NCBI GenBank assembly: GCA_002342365.1
Contig: DDPV01000026.1
Span: 30,944-62,172 of the forward strand
DNA: 31,229 nt
Reading direction: 5' to 3'
Source: Burkholderiales bacterium UBA2459
GTDB lineage: Bacteria > Pseudomonadota > Gammaproteobacteria > Burkholderiales > Burkholderiaceae_E
This document shows, piece by piece, positions 23,007-31,229 of the stretch. Each line of letters opens with the position of its first letter. Positions within the stretch are counted from its first letter, which is position 1. The translations under genes were made by a program, and so were the position numbers. The notes under the pieces were generated by a model. That model was given only the letters and a program-made list of their open reading frames with translations. It did not search any database and had not been told where the DNA came from.

Positions 23007-24551
23007 ATGATCGGAGCCGACGCACTGACCCACAGCTTGATTGAGAATGGCGTTGAGCTGTGCATCACCAACCCTGGCACTTCGGAGATGCACTTTGTGT
23101 CGGCGCTTGACCGTATTCGCGGATTGCGCTGCGTACTTGGCTTATTCGAGGGCGTGGTGACCGGTGCGGCCGACGGTTACTACCGCCTTAAAGGCAAGCC
23201 GGCAGCCACCTTGCTCCACTTGGGCCCCGGTCTTGGCAACGGCATTGCGAATTTGCATAACGCCCGAAAAGCGCGCTCTGGCATCGTCAACGTGGTGGGT
23301 GAACACGCATTGCACCACATTGCGCACGATGCCCCGCTCACCTCCGACATCGAAGGCATCGCAAGACCGGTGTCGCATTGGGTGAGGACAAGCAAAAACG
23401 CTGGTGAAGTCGGCGCTGATGGCGCTGAAGCGATTCGGGTTTCCCGCTCAAAAGCCGGACAGATTGCAACGCTGATTCTGCCTGCTGATACCGCCTGGTC
23501 TGAGGGTGCGGTACCCGCCAGGTCTGCAGAGCCAGAGCCCAGGACCCGAGTTGAAGCGGCCAGGATCGAAGCCGCGGCAGCGATGCTGCGCGAGCCCAAT
23601 TGCCTGGTCCTTCTTGGAGGCGTCGCGGTTCGCGAACCCGCACTAGCGCTTGCCGGTAAGGTCGCCGGAAAGACCGGATGCACGCTGATGGCCGAGTTCA
23701 ACAACGCGCGCCTTGAACGCGGCGCAGGCCGCGTGGACCTGCCGCGCGTGCCCTATGTGGTTGAGCAAGCCATCAAACTGCTCGCTCCATACCGTCATGT
23801 TATTTTGATCGGTGCAAAAACCCCTGTGGCCTTTTTCGGTTACCCCGATAAACCGAGTGTCTTGCTGAATCCCCAAGCACAAGTTCTGGAACTTGCAACC
23901 GTCGACGACGATTTGCTGGCGGTGCTTCAAGACCTGGTGCAAGCTTGCAAGGCCAGCCAAGCACCTTTGGCTCAGGTCGCCGAGCGCAGTGCGCTCGGTC
24001 AGGCTTACGGGGCGCTCAATCCAGAAAGCATCGCTCAAGTGCTGAGCGTATGTATCCCTGAGCAAGGCATCGTGATTGATGAAGCGGTCACAACCGGCCG
24101 ACAATTTTCAGCGACCACCCGCGGTGCTTTGCCGCATTGCTGGTTGAATTCCATGGGTGGCTCTATTGGCTTTGGCATGCCCAATGCCATCGGTGCGGCG
24201 ATTGCTTGTCCGGATCGTGCGGTGATTTGTCTGGAAGGCGATGGTTCTGCCATGTATACCGAACAATCGCTCTGGACCATGGCACGCGAGCAACTGGCCA
24301 TCACGGTTGTGATTTTTGCCAACCGGAGTTACGCCATCTTGCGCGGCGAATTCAACGCAGTGGGTGCCGGATTGCCTGGACAACGCGCAATCGACATGCT
24401 GAGTTTGGATCGTCCCGTGCTGGACTGGGTGTCGATCGCACAAGGCCACGGACTCAAGGCCGAGCGCGTGAGCGAGGCTGAAGCATTCCAAAAGGCTTTG
24501 ACGCGCGCAGTGGCCTCTAAAGAACCCTCACTGATCGAAGTGCTGCTTTAA
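23007..24551 (+). CDS. Thiamine-diphosphate-dependent enzyme (acetolactate synthase/benzoylformate decarboxylase-like)
   Basis: 514 residues with the three-domain layout of the ThDP decarboxylase superfamily: the cofactor-activating Glu48 in LFEGVVTGAADGYYR, a central domain (about 190-320) and the ThDP/Mg site GDG at 411-413 followed by Asn439 in IFANRSY. The usual second Asn position reads Ala-Asn and not Asn-Asn. Such proteins are often labelled acetolactate synthase large subunit, but there is no small subunit gene, and the short length points to a 2-oxo-acid decarboxylase or lyase. TTGGAG precedes the ATG. It follows tctA by 94 bases on the same strand, so its substrate may be the acid imported by tctCBA. 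That link is inference. Confidence 0.88.
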   Translation: MIGADALTHSLIENGVELCITNPGTSEMHFVSALDRIRGLRCVLGLFEGVVTGAADGYYRLKGKPAATLLHLGPGLGNGIANLHNARKARSGIVNVVGEHALHHIAHDAPLTSDIEGIARPVSHWVRTSKNAGEVGADGAEAIRVSRSKAGQIATLILPADTAWSEGAVPARSAEPEPRTRVEAARIEAAAAMLREPNCLVLLGGVAVREPALALAGKVAGKTGCTLMAEFNNARLERGAGRVDLPRVPYVVEQAIKLLAPYRHVILIGAKTPVAFFGYPDKPSVLLNPQAQVLELATVDDDLLAVLQDLVQACKASQAPLAQVAERSALGQAYGALNPESIAQVLSVCIPEQGIVIDEAVTTGRQFSATTRGALPHCWLNSMGGSIGFGMPNAIGAAIACPDRAVICLEGDGSAMYTEQSLWTMAREQLAITVVIFANRSYAILRGEFNAVGAGLPGQRAIDMLSLDRPVLDWVSIAQGHGLKAERVSEAEAFQKALTRAVASKEPSLIEVLL

Positions 24552-24553
24552 TT

Positions 24554-25162
24554 TCAGGGGGAAAGCGGCGGTGCTACGTATTGATATTGAACGCCCTGCG
24601 GCCCGAGTTGGGGGAGGTACCAATACGACCCGCAGCGGTAGTAAGTCTGCGCTTGCACCTGCTCCAGCACACAGCCCGCAGGCAGGGCCGAATAAAGGGT
24701 CCCGAATGGCGGAACTGCACTCTGCGACTGAACTGCGCCTTGCGAAGGATCGATCAACACGGTTGGCGATGGCACCGATGAGGCGACCACCAGCGGATGG
24801 CTGTAGATAACCGGAGCTGGATTAACCACCACCGGGGTGCCCGCATGGGCAATCGCTGCGCCCAGAATGCCCCCGCCCAGAATGCCGAGTCCGACAGCGC
24901 CGAGACCGTATCCATGACGGTAAACGTAATGACGCGGTGGCCCGTAGTAGCCGTGGTTGCGGTAGGAGCCACCATGAATCTGATAGCTGACCACCCGGCT
25001 GTTGACAATTACCGGCAGGCCATGACCATAGCCTGATCCGAAGCGATGATGATGAACATGCTGCGGTGCGGCATACGAAGGCTGGATAGCGCTTGCTGCC
25101 CAAAGAAGACTGAGTGCGGTCAGGCACAGGAGCCTGGGTGAAAGCTTTCGTTTGCTCAGCAT
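24554..25162 (-). CDS. Secreted Gly/His/Tyr-rich protein with glycine zipper
   Basis: 202 residues, no domain named with certainty. A signal peptide (about 1-31, cleavage after SYA) is followed by a His/Tyr/Gly-rich stretch (HVHHHRFGSGYGHG; NHGYYGPPRHYVYRHGYG). A strikingly regular glycine zipper then spans about 84-106 (GYGLGAVGLGILGGGILGAA), and a Pro/Val/Gln-rich tail carries Cys164 and Cys177 in a YYRCGSYWY context. Similar short exported proteins with a YxxCxxxWY tail occur widely in betaproteobacteria; the role is unknown, possibly envelope. A perfect AAGGAGGT seven bases before the ATG suggests high expression. The stop lies two bases from the ThDP-enzyme stop on the other strand. Confidence 0.75.
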   Translation of the reverse strand: MLSKRKLSPRLLCLTALSLLWAASAIQPSYAAPQHVHHHRFGSGYGHGLPVIVNSRVVSYQIHGGSYRNHGYYGPPRHYVYRHGYGLGAVGLGILGGGILGAAIAHAGTPVVVNPAPVIYSHPLVVASSVPSPTVLIDPSQGAVQSQSAVPPFGTLYSALPAGCVLEQVQAQTYYRCGSYWYLPQLGPQGVQYQYVAPPLSP

Positions 25163-25169
25163 CGTCTTG

Positions 25170-25177
25170 ACCTCCTT
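25170..25177 (-). promoter_or_regulatory. Perfect eight-base Shine-Dalgarno of the glycine-zipper protein
   Basis: AAGGAGGT on the minus strand with a seven-base spacer; the most complete anti-SD match seen in the window. Confidence 0.75.
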
Positions 25178-25313
25178 AACAGCTTAATGAAGATAACGCC
25201 TCAAGCGCCTTTCCGGTTGACCGCAGCTTTGGCGATTTTCGATTGAGCGCAACGCTAGCGATTCAAAGCGATAATCCCACTGTATACAAAAAAGACCTCG
25301 CAAGGAAGCGACC

Positions 25314-26513
<1,200 letters not shown>

Positions 26514-26517
26514 GCGC

Positions 26518-26523
26518 AAGGAG
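26518..26523 (+). promoter_or_regulatory. Shine-Dalgarno supporting a TTG start
   Basis: AAGGAG with a seven-base spacer to TTG 26531. Family sequence (NFHITTEQQMLVESVQRFL) begins directly at that codon, so the TTG start is well supported. Confidence 0.75.
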
Positions 26524-26530
26524 CCTGACT

Positions 26531-27757
26531 TTGAACTTTCACATCACCACCGAACAACAGATGCTGGTGGAAAGCGTTCAGCGTTTTTTAGAACGTGACT
26601 ACGGCTTTGACGCCCGACGCAAACAACTTGCCGACCCGGGTTCGCCCCGTTGGCGCTGGCAGACGCTTGCCGAGCTCGGACTGCTTGGGCTGATGGTCGA
26701 CGAAGAACAAGGCGGCATGGGAGGCAGCGCCTTCGATGCCATGCTGGTTGCCCAAGCGCTTGCCCCCGGACTGTTGCTTGAGCCCTGGCACGAGGTCGCG
26801 ATTGAATCGGTGAGCTTGTTGCAAGCCTTAAAACCTTCTAGTGGTTTGACCGATCCAGTCGCAAGAACAAAAGGGGAAGCCATCAGCGCTGCACTTAAAG
26901 CCATCATCGCGGGAGAGCGGATGATTGTGCCGGCGCATGATGAGGCGGGCATGCAAGGCAACATGATGGCGGTGAAGACGCATGCCGATCCTGCAGGCGA
27001 CGGATTTGTGATCAGCGGAAGCAAAACCTTAGTCAGCGCAGGATCGATTGCAGACCAATGGCTTGTCACGAGCACGATCGGGAGCGTGGAAGGTGGCGCT
27101 GAGCGGCAAAGATATGCTGTTTTTCTCTTCGGCTCGGAAGTCCCCGGTGTTCAGCTTCGCCCTTATCCGGGCATGGATTCGCGCTGGTATGCCGATCTGA
27201 GCTTTCGCGATTGCTGGGTACCTTCGAGCTGCTTGTTAAGTGCGCATGCCGAATCGGACATAGAGCTCACCCAGGCGATGCGCTTGATGGCTTGGTGTGC
27301 GGATGCTCAGGGTTGCATGCGTGCTCTGCTCAAGCAAACCACCGAGTACTTGCAAACACGTCAACAGTTCGGTCAAGCCATTGGAAGGTTTCAAGCTTTA
27401 CAACATCGCACAGTCGATATGTTCATGCACAGCGAACAGTCCTATTCGATGTTGATCCGCGCAGCCGACGCCTGCGAACGCCTGCGTCGACAGCGAGCCG
27501 CGCAGCACGATCGCGAGGCTGCGGCTGCCAGCACGTCGACACAAGCAAAGCCCCTTGCGCATGCCTTGGCTGCCTCGCGGCTTTTGATCGGTGTTGCAGC
27601 CCGCAGCGTGTCGCAAGAAGCGGTGCAACTACACGGCGGCATGGGTGTGAGCGATGAGCTTCAAGTGGGACATTTTTTCAGGCGACTGACCGCCTTTGAG
27701 TTAAGACTTGGTGATACCGATTATCACACCCATGTGATGGCGAGCATGATTCAATAG
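26531..27757 (+). CDS. Acyl-CoA dehydrogenase small subunit, PimD-like, probably non-catalytic
   Basis: 408 residues from TTG 26531. N-terminal helices (EQQMLVESVQRFLERDY), the DEEQGGMGGSAFDAML segment (58-73), the beta domain ending near 230 and the C-terminal helices with TRQQFGQAIGRFQALQHRTVDMF (276-298) and QEAVQLHGGMGVSDELQVG (362-380) all fit the ACAD fold. Neither usual catalytic Glu is found: the helix-G position reads Arg251 by alignment and the C-terminal motif gives QLHGGMG. With the adjacent large subunit carrying Glu245, this points to an alpha2beta2 enzyme in which this chain is structural. A Gln/Ala/Arg-rich insert lies at about 316-342. Confidence 0.87.
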   Translation: MNFHITTEQQMLVESVQRFLERDYGFDARRKQLADPGSPRWRWQTLAELGLLGLMVDEEQGGMGGSAFDAMLVAQALAPGLLLEPWHEVAIESVSLLQALKPSSGLTDPVARTKGEAISAALKAIIAGERMIVPAHDEAGMQGNMMAVKTHADPAGDGFVISGSKTLVSAGSIADQWLVTSTIGSVEGGAERQRYAVFLFGSEVPGVQLRPYPGMDSRWYADLSFRDCWVPSSCLLSAHAESDIELTQAMRLMAWCADAQGCMRALLKQTTEYLQTRQQFGQAIGRFQALQHRTVDMFMHSEQSYSMLIRAADACERLRRQRAAQHDREAAAASTSTQAKPLAHALAASRLLIGVAARSVSQEAVQLHGGMGVSDELQVGHFFRRLTAFELRLGDTDYHTHVMASMIQ

Positions 27758-27836
27758 CCGATGCCCGAGCGGCTTAGATGGACGAGCCGCTCTAATGTCG
27801 GTAACCTTAGGGTTCCTTAACTACCGGCTTTGCGTG

Positions 27837-29138
27837 ATGGAAATCTTTGCCGTCGCCTTTTTGATCTTTCTCAACGGGCTTTTTGCCATGTCAGAAATGG
27901 CCCTGGTGTCCTCCCGAAAAGCCCGACTCCAAAAATTGGTCGATGAAGGCGACACTGCAGCAGCCGCCGCACTTGCCCTCAACAACGAACCAACCCGCTT
28001 CTTGTCCACCATACAGATCGGCATCACCTCGGTCGGTGTGCTCTCGGGTATCGTCGGCGAAGCGACCTTAGCCAAGCCGCTTGCCAGCGGGTTTCATGCG
28101 CTGGGCATGGCCGATGAAGCCTCTCAATGGATCGCTACCGGACTTGTGGTGGTGATCATCACCTATTTGTCGATTGTCTTTGGTGAATTGGTTCCGAAGC
28201 GCCTGGCGCAAGGCAATCCTGAATCGCTGGCCCGGATTGTTGCAGCACCGATCACACTGCTTGCGCTGCTGGTTGGACCCTTTGTGAGTCTGCTCACAAG
28301 AACCACTGAGTTGGTACTCGCGCTTTTTCCGAGGAAAACGCACGAGCCACCTTCGGTCACTGAAGAAGAAATTGAAGCGCTGCTCGAGGAGGGCTCAGAC
28401 GCTGGCGTGATCGAAGCACAAGAGCACCAAATGGTTCGCAATGTGTTTCGCCTTGATGACCGACAAATTACCTCGCTGATGGTACCGCGCTCGGAGATCG
28501 TGGCCTTGGATGCGGCCTTGCCTACCGAGGAGAATCTTTCGGTCATTGCCGCATCTGACCACTCCCGGTTTCCGGTGTTGCGCGGCGATAGCCGCGATAT
28601 TGTTGGCATCGTATCGGCTAAGCATTTGTTGAATCAATTTTTGCGCAATGAATCGCCCGATATCCAGCGCGCGATGCAAGCGGCGGTTTTTGTGCCCGAA
28701 ACACTGACCGGGATGGAATTGCTGGAGAACTTTCGGGCGAGTTCGACCTCGATGGTCGTGGTGATGGACGAATATGGCCAGCCGCAGGGAATCGTGACCG
28801 AGCAAGATGTGTTTGAGGCGATTGCCGGTGAATTCAAACCCCGACATGCAGACGATGCCTGGTCGATTCAACGCGACGATGGTTCCTGGCTGCTCGATGG
28901 GTTGATACCGATTCCCGAGCTTAAAGACTTACTTGCACTTGAAGAAGTCCCAGAAGAGGACAAGGGGCGCTACCACACGCTTGCGGGTATGTTGATGCTC
29001 TTACTCGGCCGATTGCCGCGGACAACCGATCAGCTTGACTGGGAACGCTGGCGTTTTGAAGTGGTTGACCTCGATGGTCATCGCATCGATAAGGTCATTG
29101 CCAAGCGTATGACCGAGCCAGGCGACTCCGATGCTTGA
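27837..29138 (+). CDS. CorC/HlyC-family membrane protein (DUF21-CBS-CorC)
   Basis: 433 residues from ATG 27837 (MEIFAVAFLIFLNGLF, the usual family beginning); the frame extends 14 codons upstream to 27795 without family sequence. Domain order: DUF21 membrane domain (about 1-190, with GELVPKRLAQGNPES), two CBS domains (about 205-330, with MVPRSEIVALD and DEYGQPQGIVTEQDVFEAI) and a C-terminal CorC_HlyC domain (about 345-425, with WLLDGLIPIPELKDLL). These inner-membrane proteins are linked to magnesium or sodium/cobalt homeostasis; the old haemolysin label is misleading. The stop codon lies inside a 30-bp tandem duplication. It follows the acyl-CoA dehydrogenase pair on the same strand with a 79-base gap, so co-transcription is possible but not obviously functional. 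Confidence 0.92.
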   Translation: MEIFAVAFLIFLNGLFAMSEMALVSSRKARLQKLVDEGDTAAAAALALNNEPTRFLSTIQIGITSVGVLSGIVGEATLAKPLASGFHALGMADEASQWIATGLVVVIITYLSIVFGELVPKRLAQGNPESLARIVAAPITLLALLVGPFVSLLTRTTELVLALFPRKTHEPPSVTEEEIEALLEEGSDAGVIEAQEHQMVRNVFRLDDRQITSLMVPRSEIVALDAALPTEENLSVIAASDHSRFPVLRGDSRDIVGIVSAKHLLNQFLRNESPDIQRAMQAAVFVPETLTGMELLENFRASSTSMVVVMDEYGQPQGIVTEQDVFEAIAGEFKPRHADDAWSIQRDDGSWLLDGLIPIPELKDLLALEEVPEEDKGRYHTLAGMLMLLLGRLPRTTDQLDWERWRFEVVDLDGHRIDKVIAKRMTEPGDSDA

Positions 29139-29180
29139 GAGCCCGAGTCAGGCCACTCCCATGCTTGAGAGTTCGAGTCG
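29121..29180 (+). repeat. 30-bp tandem duplication across the corC-like stop codon
   Basis: Two adjacent units starting ggc.actcc.atgcttgagag at 29121 and 29151 differ at only five of 30 positions. The first contains the last codons and the TGA of the CorC-type gene; the second copy lies downstream of the stop. Each unit also contains the palindromic pair ACTC...GAGT. Confidence 0.85.
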
Positions 29181-29186
29181 ATTGCT

Positions 29187-29828
29187 TCAGGATCGAGAGC
29201 GATCCCAGAGATTGGGGATCGTTGACGCGCTGTAGCCTGATATAAAATCTTTTCGTAAGGCCTCTGGATCCGAAGTCGAGGGGTCAGCTAGTCGGTACAC
29301 ATGCCGCTTGAACGCACCGATGTTTGCCCCGTACACATGAATGCTGATCGATGGCTGATCGGTCATCGCGTTGGCAACCGTGTGCACATCACCAAGGCTT
29401 GGCGATACGGCTTCTATATCACCGCGTTCTAAACGATAGGCTTTGCCGACTGTCTGCATGAAACCCCCGGCATCGGGAGCGTAGGACTGACATAACTCGG
29501 CGCCGCGCAAAATCCCGACCAGTCCCCAGATCCCATGATCGTGAATCGGCGTTTGTTGCCCGATACCCCAGACGAAACTGACCACAGAGAACCGCTCAAG
29601 CGGATCACAATGCAATAAATATTGCTGGTAATACTGCGGATGAGGCTGCGCAAAGGCGGGCGGCAGCCATCGATCGTCGTCGATCAGCCCTTTCAGCAAG
29701 GGTTTGAGTTGCGCGATCAGTTGCGCTTCGTCGTTCGTTTTTTCAACACAGCGCGTGGCCAGCCGGACAAAATCGCGGAGGGGTTCGATGCTGTGTTGAT
29801 TGTGCAATGAGGTCAGGCCAAAAGCCAT
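29187..29828 (-). CDS. Cysteine dioxygenase family (3-mercaptopropionate-dioxygenase-like) enzyme
   Basis: 213 residues in the cupin thiol-dioxygenase family. Iron ligands are His96 and His98 in PIHDHGIWGLVGIL and His149 in GDVHTVAN. The Ser162-His164-Tyr166 triad is seen in SISIHVYG, and Arg175 in KRHVY matches the Arg of bacterial mercaptopropionate dioxygenases. The protein would oxidise a thiol (3-mercaptopropionate, or cysteine) to a sulfinate with Fe(II) and O2 in the cytoplasm. The size fits. The ATG at 29828 has no evident ribosome site, and a 42-codon ORF ends 14 bases upstream, so coupled translation is possible. It converges on the CorC-type gene. Confidence 0.9.
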   Translation of the reverse strand: MAFGLTSLHNQHSIEPLRDFVRLATRCVEKTNDEAQLIAQLKPLLKGLIDDDRWLPPAFAQPHPQYYQQYLLHCDPLERFSVVSFVWGIGQQTPIHDHGIWGLVGILRGAELCQSYAPDAGGFMQTVGKAYRLERGDIEAVSPSLGDVHTVANAMTDQPSISIHVYGANIGAFKRHVYRLADPSTSDPEALRKDFISGYSASTIPNLWDRSRS

Positions 29829-29842
29829 CGATTGACAACAAG

Positions 29843-29971
29843 TTATTTGCGTTTCACTTTTTCAAGCATTTTGAAAACCGTTTTGCTCGCGCGGGCGAAC
29901 TGACGCTTGAGAAGCTTGGGTAATGCGCGGCGCTCCAAAGTGTTGCGTCGGGTGCGTGAACGTTCAGCCAT
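29843..29971 (-). CDS. Small basic 42-residue protein, hypothetical
   Basis: An ATG-to-TAA frame on the minus strand encodes 42 residues that begin MAERSRTRRNTLERRALPK and end MLEKVKRK. It is highly basic (about 15 Arg or Lys) and helix-prone, with alternating hydrophobic positions that could give an amphipathic helix. No family is recognised. The stop is 14 bases before the thiol dioxygenase start, so it could act as a leader or companion gene. GGGAC ahead of the ATG is a weak ribosome site. It might be a chance ORF; conservation in relatives would decide. Confidence 0.42.
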   Translation of the reverse strand: MAERSRTRRNTLERRALPKLLKRQFARASKTVFKMLEKVKRK

Positions 29972-30210
29972 GATAAAAGTCCCGGTTAGTAAAACACCTT
30001 CGAATTGTAGCAAGCAATCCTCAGGACCGTGCCCATCGCGTGAATAGGCCCGTCGCGGGAATGGCCCATCGCGTGATTAGGCCCATCGCGTAAACATCCC
30101 CATGACCGCCCCAAAACAAAAGTCGCTATGAAGAGCTTAACGATCGCCCTATTCAAAATTCTGCCTTCGTTGCTTGAGACAATAGGCTGATCACAACGGA
30201 GTCAGATCCC
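29972..30210. other. 239-bp divergent intergenic region upstream of pepN
   Basis: The longest gene-free stretch of the window. It contains a four-copy 17-bp tandem repeat (30031-30097) and then an AT-richer part next to pepN that probably holds its promoter. GGAG nine bases before ATG 30211 is the ribosome site. No RNA gene was recognised. Confidence 0.6.
30031..30097. repeat. Four-copy ~17-bp tandem repeat upstream of pepN
   Basis: Units beginning gccc.tcgcg occur at 30031, 30048, 30064 and 30081 (17, 16, 17 and 17 bases). The consensus is gcccatcgcgtgaatag; copy two differs most. The repeats lie outside any gene, between the small basic ORF and pepN. Confidence 0.88.
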
Positions 30211-31229
30211 ATGCCTTTGCGTCATCGCCAAGACTATTGCCCCTTTCCCTGGACCGTTCACCACGTCGAATTGGACTTTGACCTCGATGCCCAGTCCACG
30301 CTGGTGCACAGCCGCATGCAACTGTCGATCAAGCATGTTGAAAACGAGGGGCCAACACCTGGAGGCGAGGCTTACACGCTTACGCTCGATGGCGAGGAAC
30401 TCGAACTTGAGGCGATTCGTGTCAACGGTCTGACACTTGATCCTGATCGGTATAAGCTTGATGAGGAAAAGCTGAAGCTCGTTGGCCTACCCGAGCAATG
30501 CTGCGTGGAGATTCGGGTTCGAATCAGCCCCGCAGCCAATGCTTCGCTCTCGGGTCTTTATCAGTCCGGCAACAATTTGCTCACCCAGTGCGAAGCTGAA
30601 GGTTTTCGTCGCATCAGCTTTTTTCCCGACCGTCCCGACGTGATGAGTCGCTATCGGGTGCGCTTGCGCGCCCACCCCAGTCAGTATCCGGTATTGCTCT
30701 CAAACGGTAATTGCCTTGCCAACACGCAACTTGCCGATGGCCGGATCGAGTCGCTTTGGGAAGATCCATTTCCCAAACCGAGCTATTTGTTTGCGATCGT
30801 CGCCGGCAAGCTCATCGCACAGGAACAAAGCATCAGGACCGCGAGCGGCCGGGAAGCCTTATTACAGGTCTGGGTTGAGCCGGGGAATCAAGATAAGACC
30901 GATTGGTGCATGGCGTCCTTGCAGCGGGCTTTGCGCTGGGATGAATCGCGCTTTGGGCTGGAGCTCGATCTCGAGCGCTTCATGATTGTTGCCACCGCCG
31001 ACTTCAATATGGGAGCGATGGAAAACAAGGGTCTCAATATTTTTAATACCAAGTATGTTTTCGCCCATCCGACAATGGCTACCGACGCCGATTTTGCTGC
31101 GATTGAATCGGTCGTGGGGCATGAGTATTTCCATAACTGGACAGGTAACCGCGTCACCTGTCGGGACTGGTTTCAGCTCACGCTCAAAGAGGGCTTGACT
31201 GTTTTTCGCGACCAGGAGTTTTCAGCCGA
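30211..31229 (+). CDS. pepN: Aminopeptidase N (M1 family), 3'-truncated by window edge
   Basis: The frame runs from ATG 30211 to the window end, 339 residues of an expected 870 or so. It begins MPLRHRQDYCPFPWTVHHVELDF and includes the substrate motif GAMEN at 268-272 and the zinc site HEYFHNW at 304-310 with Glu327 in LKEGLTVF, giving His304, His308 and Glu327 (offset of seven from E. coli PepN 297, 301, 320). PepN is a broad cytoplasmic aminopeptidase in peptide turnover. The N-terminal beta domain (FRRISFFPDRPDVMSRY) is normal. It is divergent from the dioxygenase unit across the repeat-bearing intergenic region. Confidence 0.97.
   Translation, partial: MPLRHRQDYCPFPWTVHHVELDFDLDAQSTLVHSRMQLSIKHVENEGPTPGGEAYTLTLDGEELELEAIRVNGLTLDPDRYKLDEEKLKLVGLPEQCCVEIRVRISPAANASLSGLYQSGNNLLTQCEAEGFRRISFFPDRPDVMSRYRVRLRAHPSQYPVLLSNGNCLANTQLADGRIESLWEDPFPKPSYLFAIVAGKLIAQEQSIRTASGREALLQVWVEPGNQDKTDWCMASLQRALRWDESRFGLELDLERFMIVATADFNMGAMENKGLNIFNTKYVFAHPTMATDADFAAIESVVGHEYFHNWTGNRVTCRDWFQLTLKEGLTVFRDQEFSA

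Noticed and set aside
23007..24551. Acetolactate synthase large subunit (ilvB)
   Set aside because: Short for the family, no small-subunit gene and no branched-chain neighbours; kept as a generic ThDP enzyme.
30031..30097. CRISPR array upstream of pepN
   Set aside because: Repeats are adjacent with no spacers and only about 17 bases long; no cas genes.

Overview
This 31.2 kb window looks like an ordinary, densely coded stretch of chromosome from a betaproteobacterium, most likely Burkholderiales and possibly Alcaligenaceae-like. The reasons are three Bug/TctC-type solute receptors, a complete tctCBA transporter, a TcuA/TcuB tricarballylate-oxidation pair, many carboxylate and acyl-CoA catabolic genes, moderate-to-high GC and tight operons. 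This placement is inference from gene families; no rRNA or marker phylogeny was possible. I see no tRNA, rRNA, CRISPR, prophage, transposase or integrase. About 29 coding sequences fill more than 93 percent of the window, and no gene-free stretch exceeds 240 bases.

Layout. 1-2900: the 3' part of a BenE-type benzoate transporter, convergent with a dienelactone hydrolase, then a minus-strand pair made of a disordered hypothetical protein and a DUF2796/ZrgA-like exported protein. 2950-6400 (+): an alpha/beta hydrolase, the tRNA hydroxylase TrhO and an RhlE-like DEAD-box helicase. The helicase gene runs 128 bp into the 3' end of hmgA (homogentisate dioxygenase, -). 7646-13356 (-): a tightly coupled operon, transcribed in the order Bug receptor, tcuA, tcuB, second Bug receptor, beta-lactamase-fold hydrolase, apparently driven by an extended -10 promoter at about 13516-13524. 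13529-15208: an atypical short-chain dehydrogenase divergent from a double-hotdog thioesterase. 15277-19723: a penicillin-acylase-family N-terminal nucleophile hydrolase, a FrnE-like DsbA-family protein and an AstE/aspartoacylase-like amidohydrolase. 19822-24551 (+): tctC, tctB, tctA and a ThDP-dependent enzyme. 24554-31229: a glycine-zipper secreted protein, a two-subunit acyl-CoA dehydrogenase of the PimC/PimD type, a CorC/HlyC-type membrane protein, a thiol dioxygenase with a 42-codon upstream ORF, and the 5' part of pepN.

How the genes fit together. The theme is uptake and oxidation of carboxylic acids. TcuA/TcuB oxidise a tricarballylate-like acid. The two Bug receptors in that operon have no membrane subunits beside them and may share TctAB encoded 6 to 9 kb away. 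The tctCBA set is followed by a ThDP enzyme and lies divergent to a zinc amidohydrolase, so that block could import an acylated or 2-oxo acid, release it and decarboxylate it (inference).

The most unusual signals are small-scale: at least six independent short tandem repeats (24-bp coding repeats in trhO and the acylase gene, a 42-bp repeat in the helicase tail, a 30-bp duplication over the corC stop codon, a 17-bp repeat upstream of pepN, and a U/G-rich repeat in the tcu operon leader), an SDR lacking the catalytic tyrosine, and the 128-bp convergent coding overlap. I do not see a clear-cut new defence or mobile system here.
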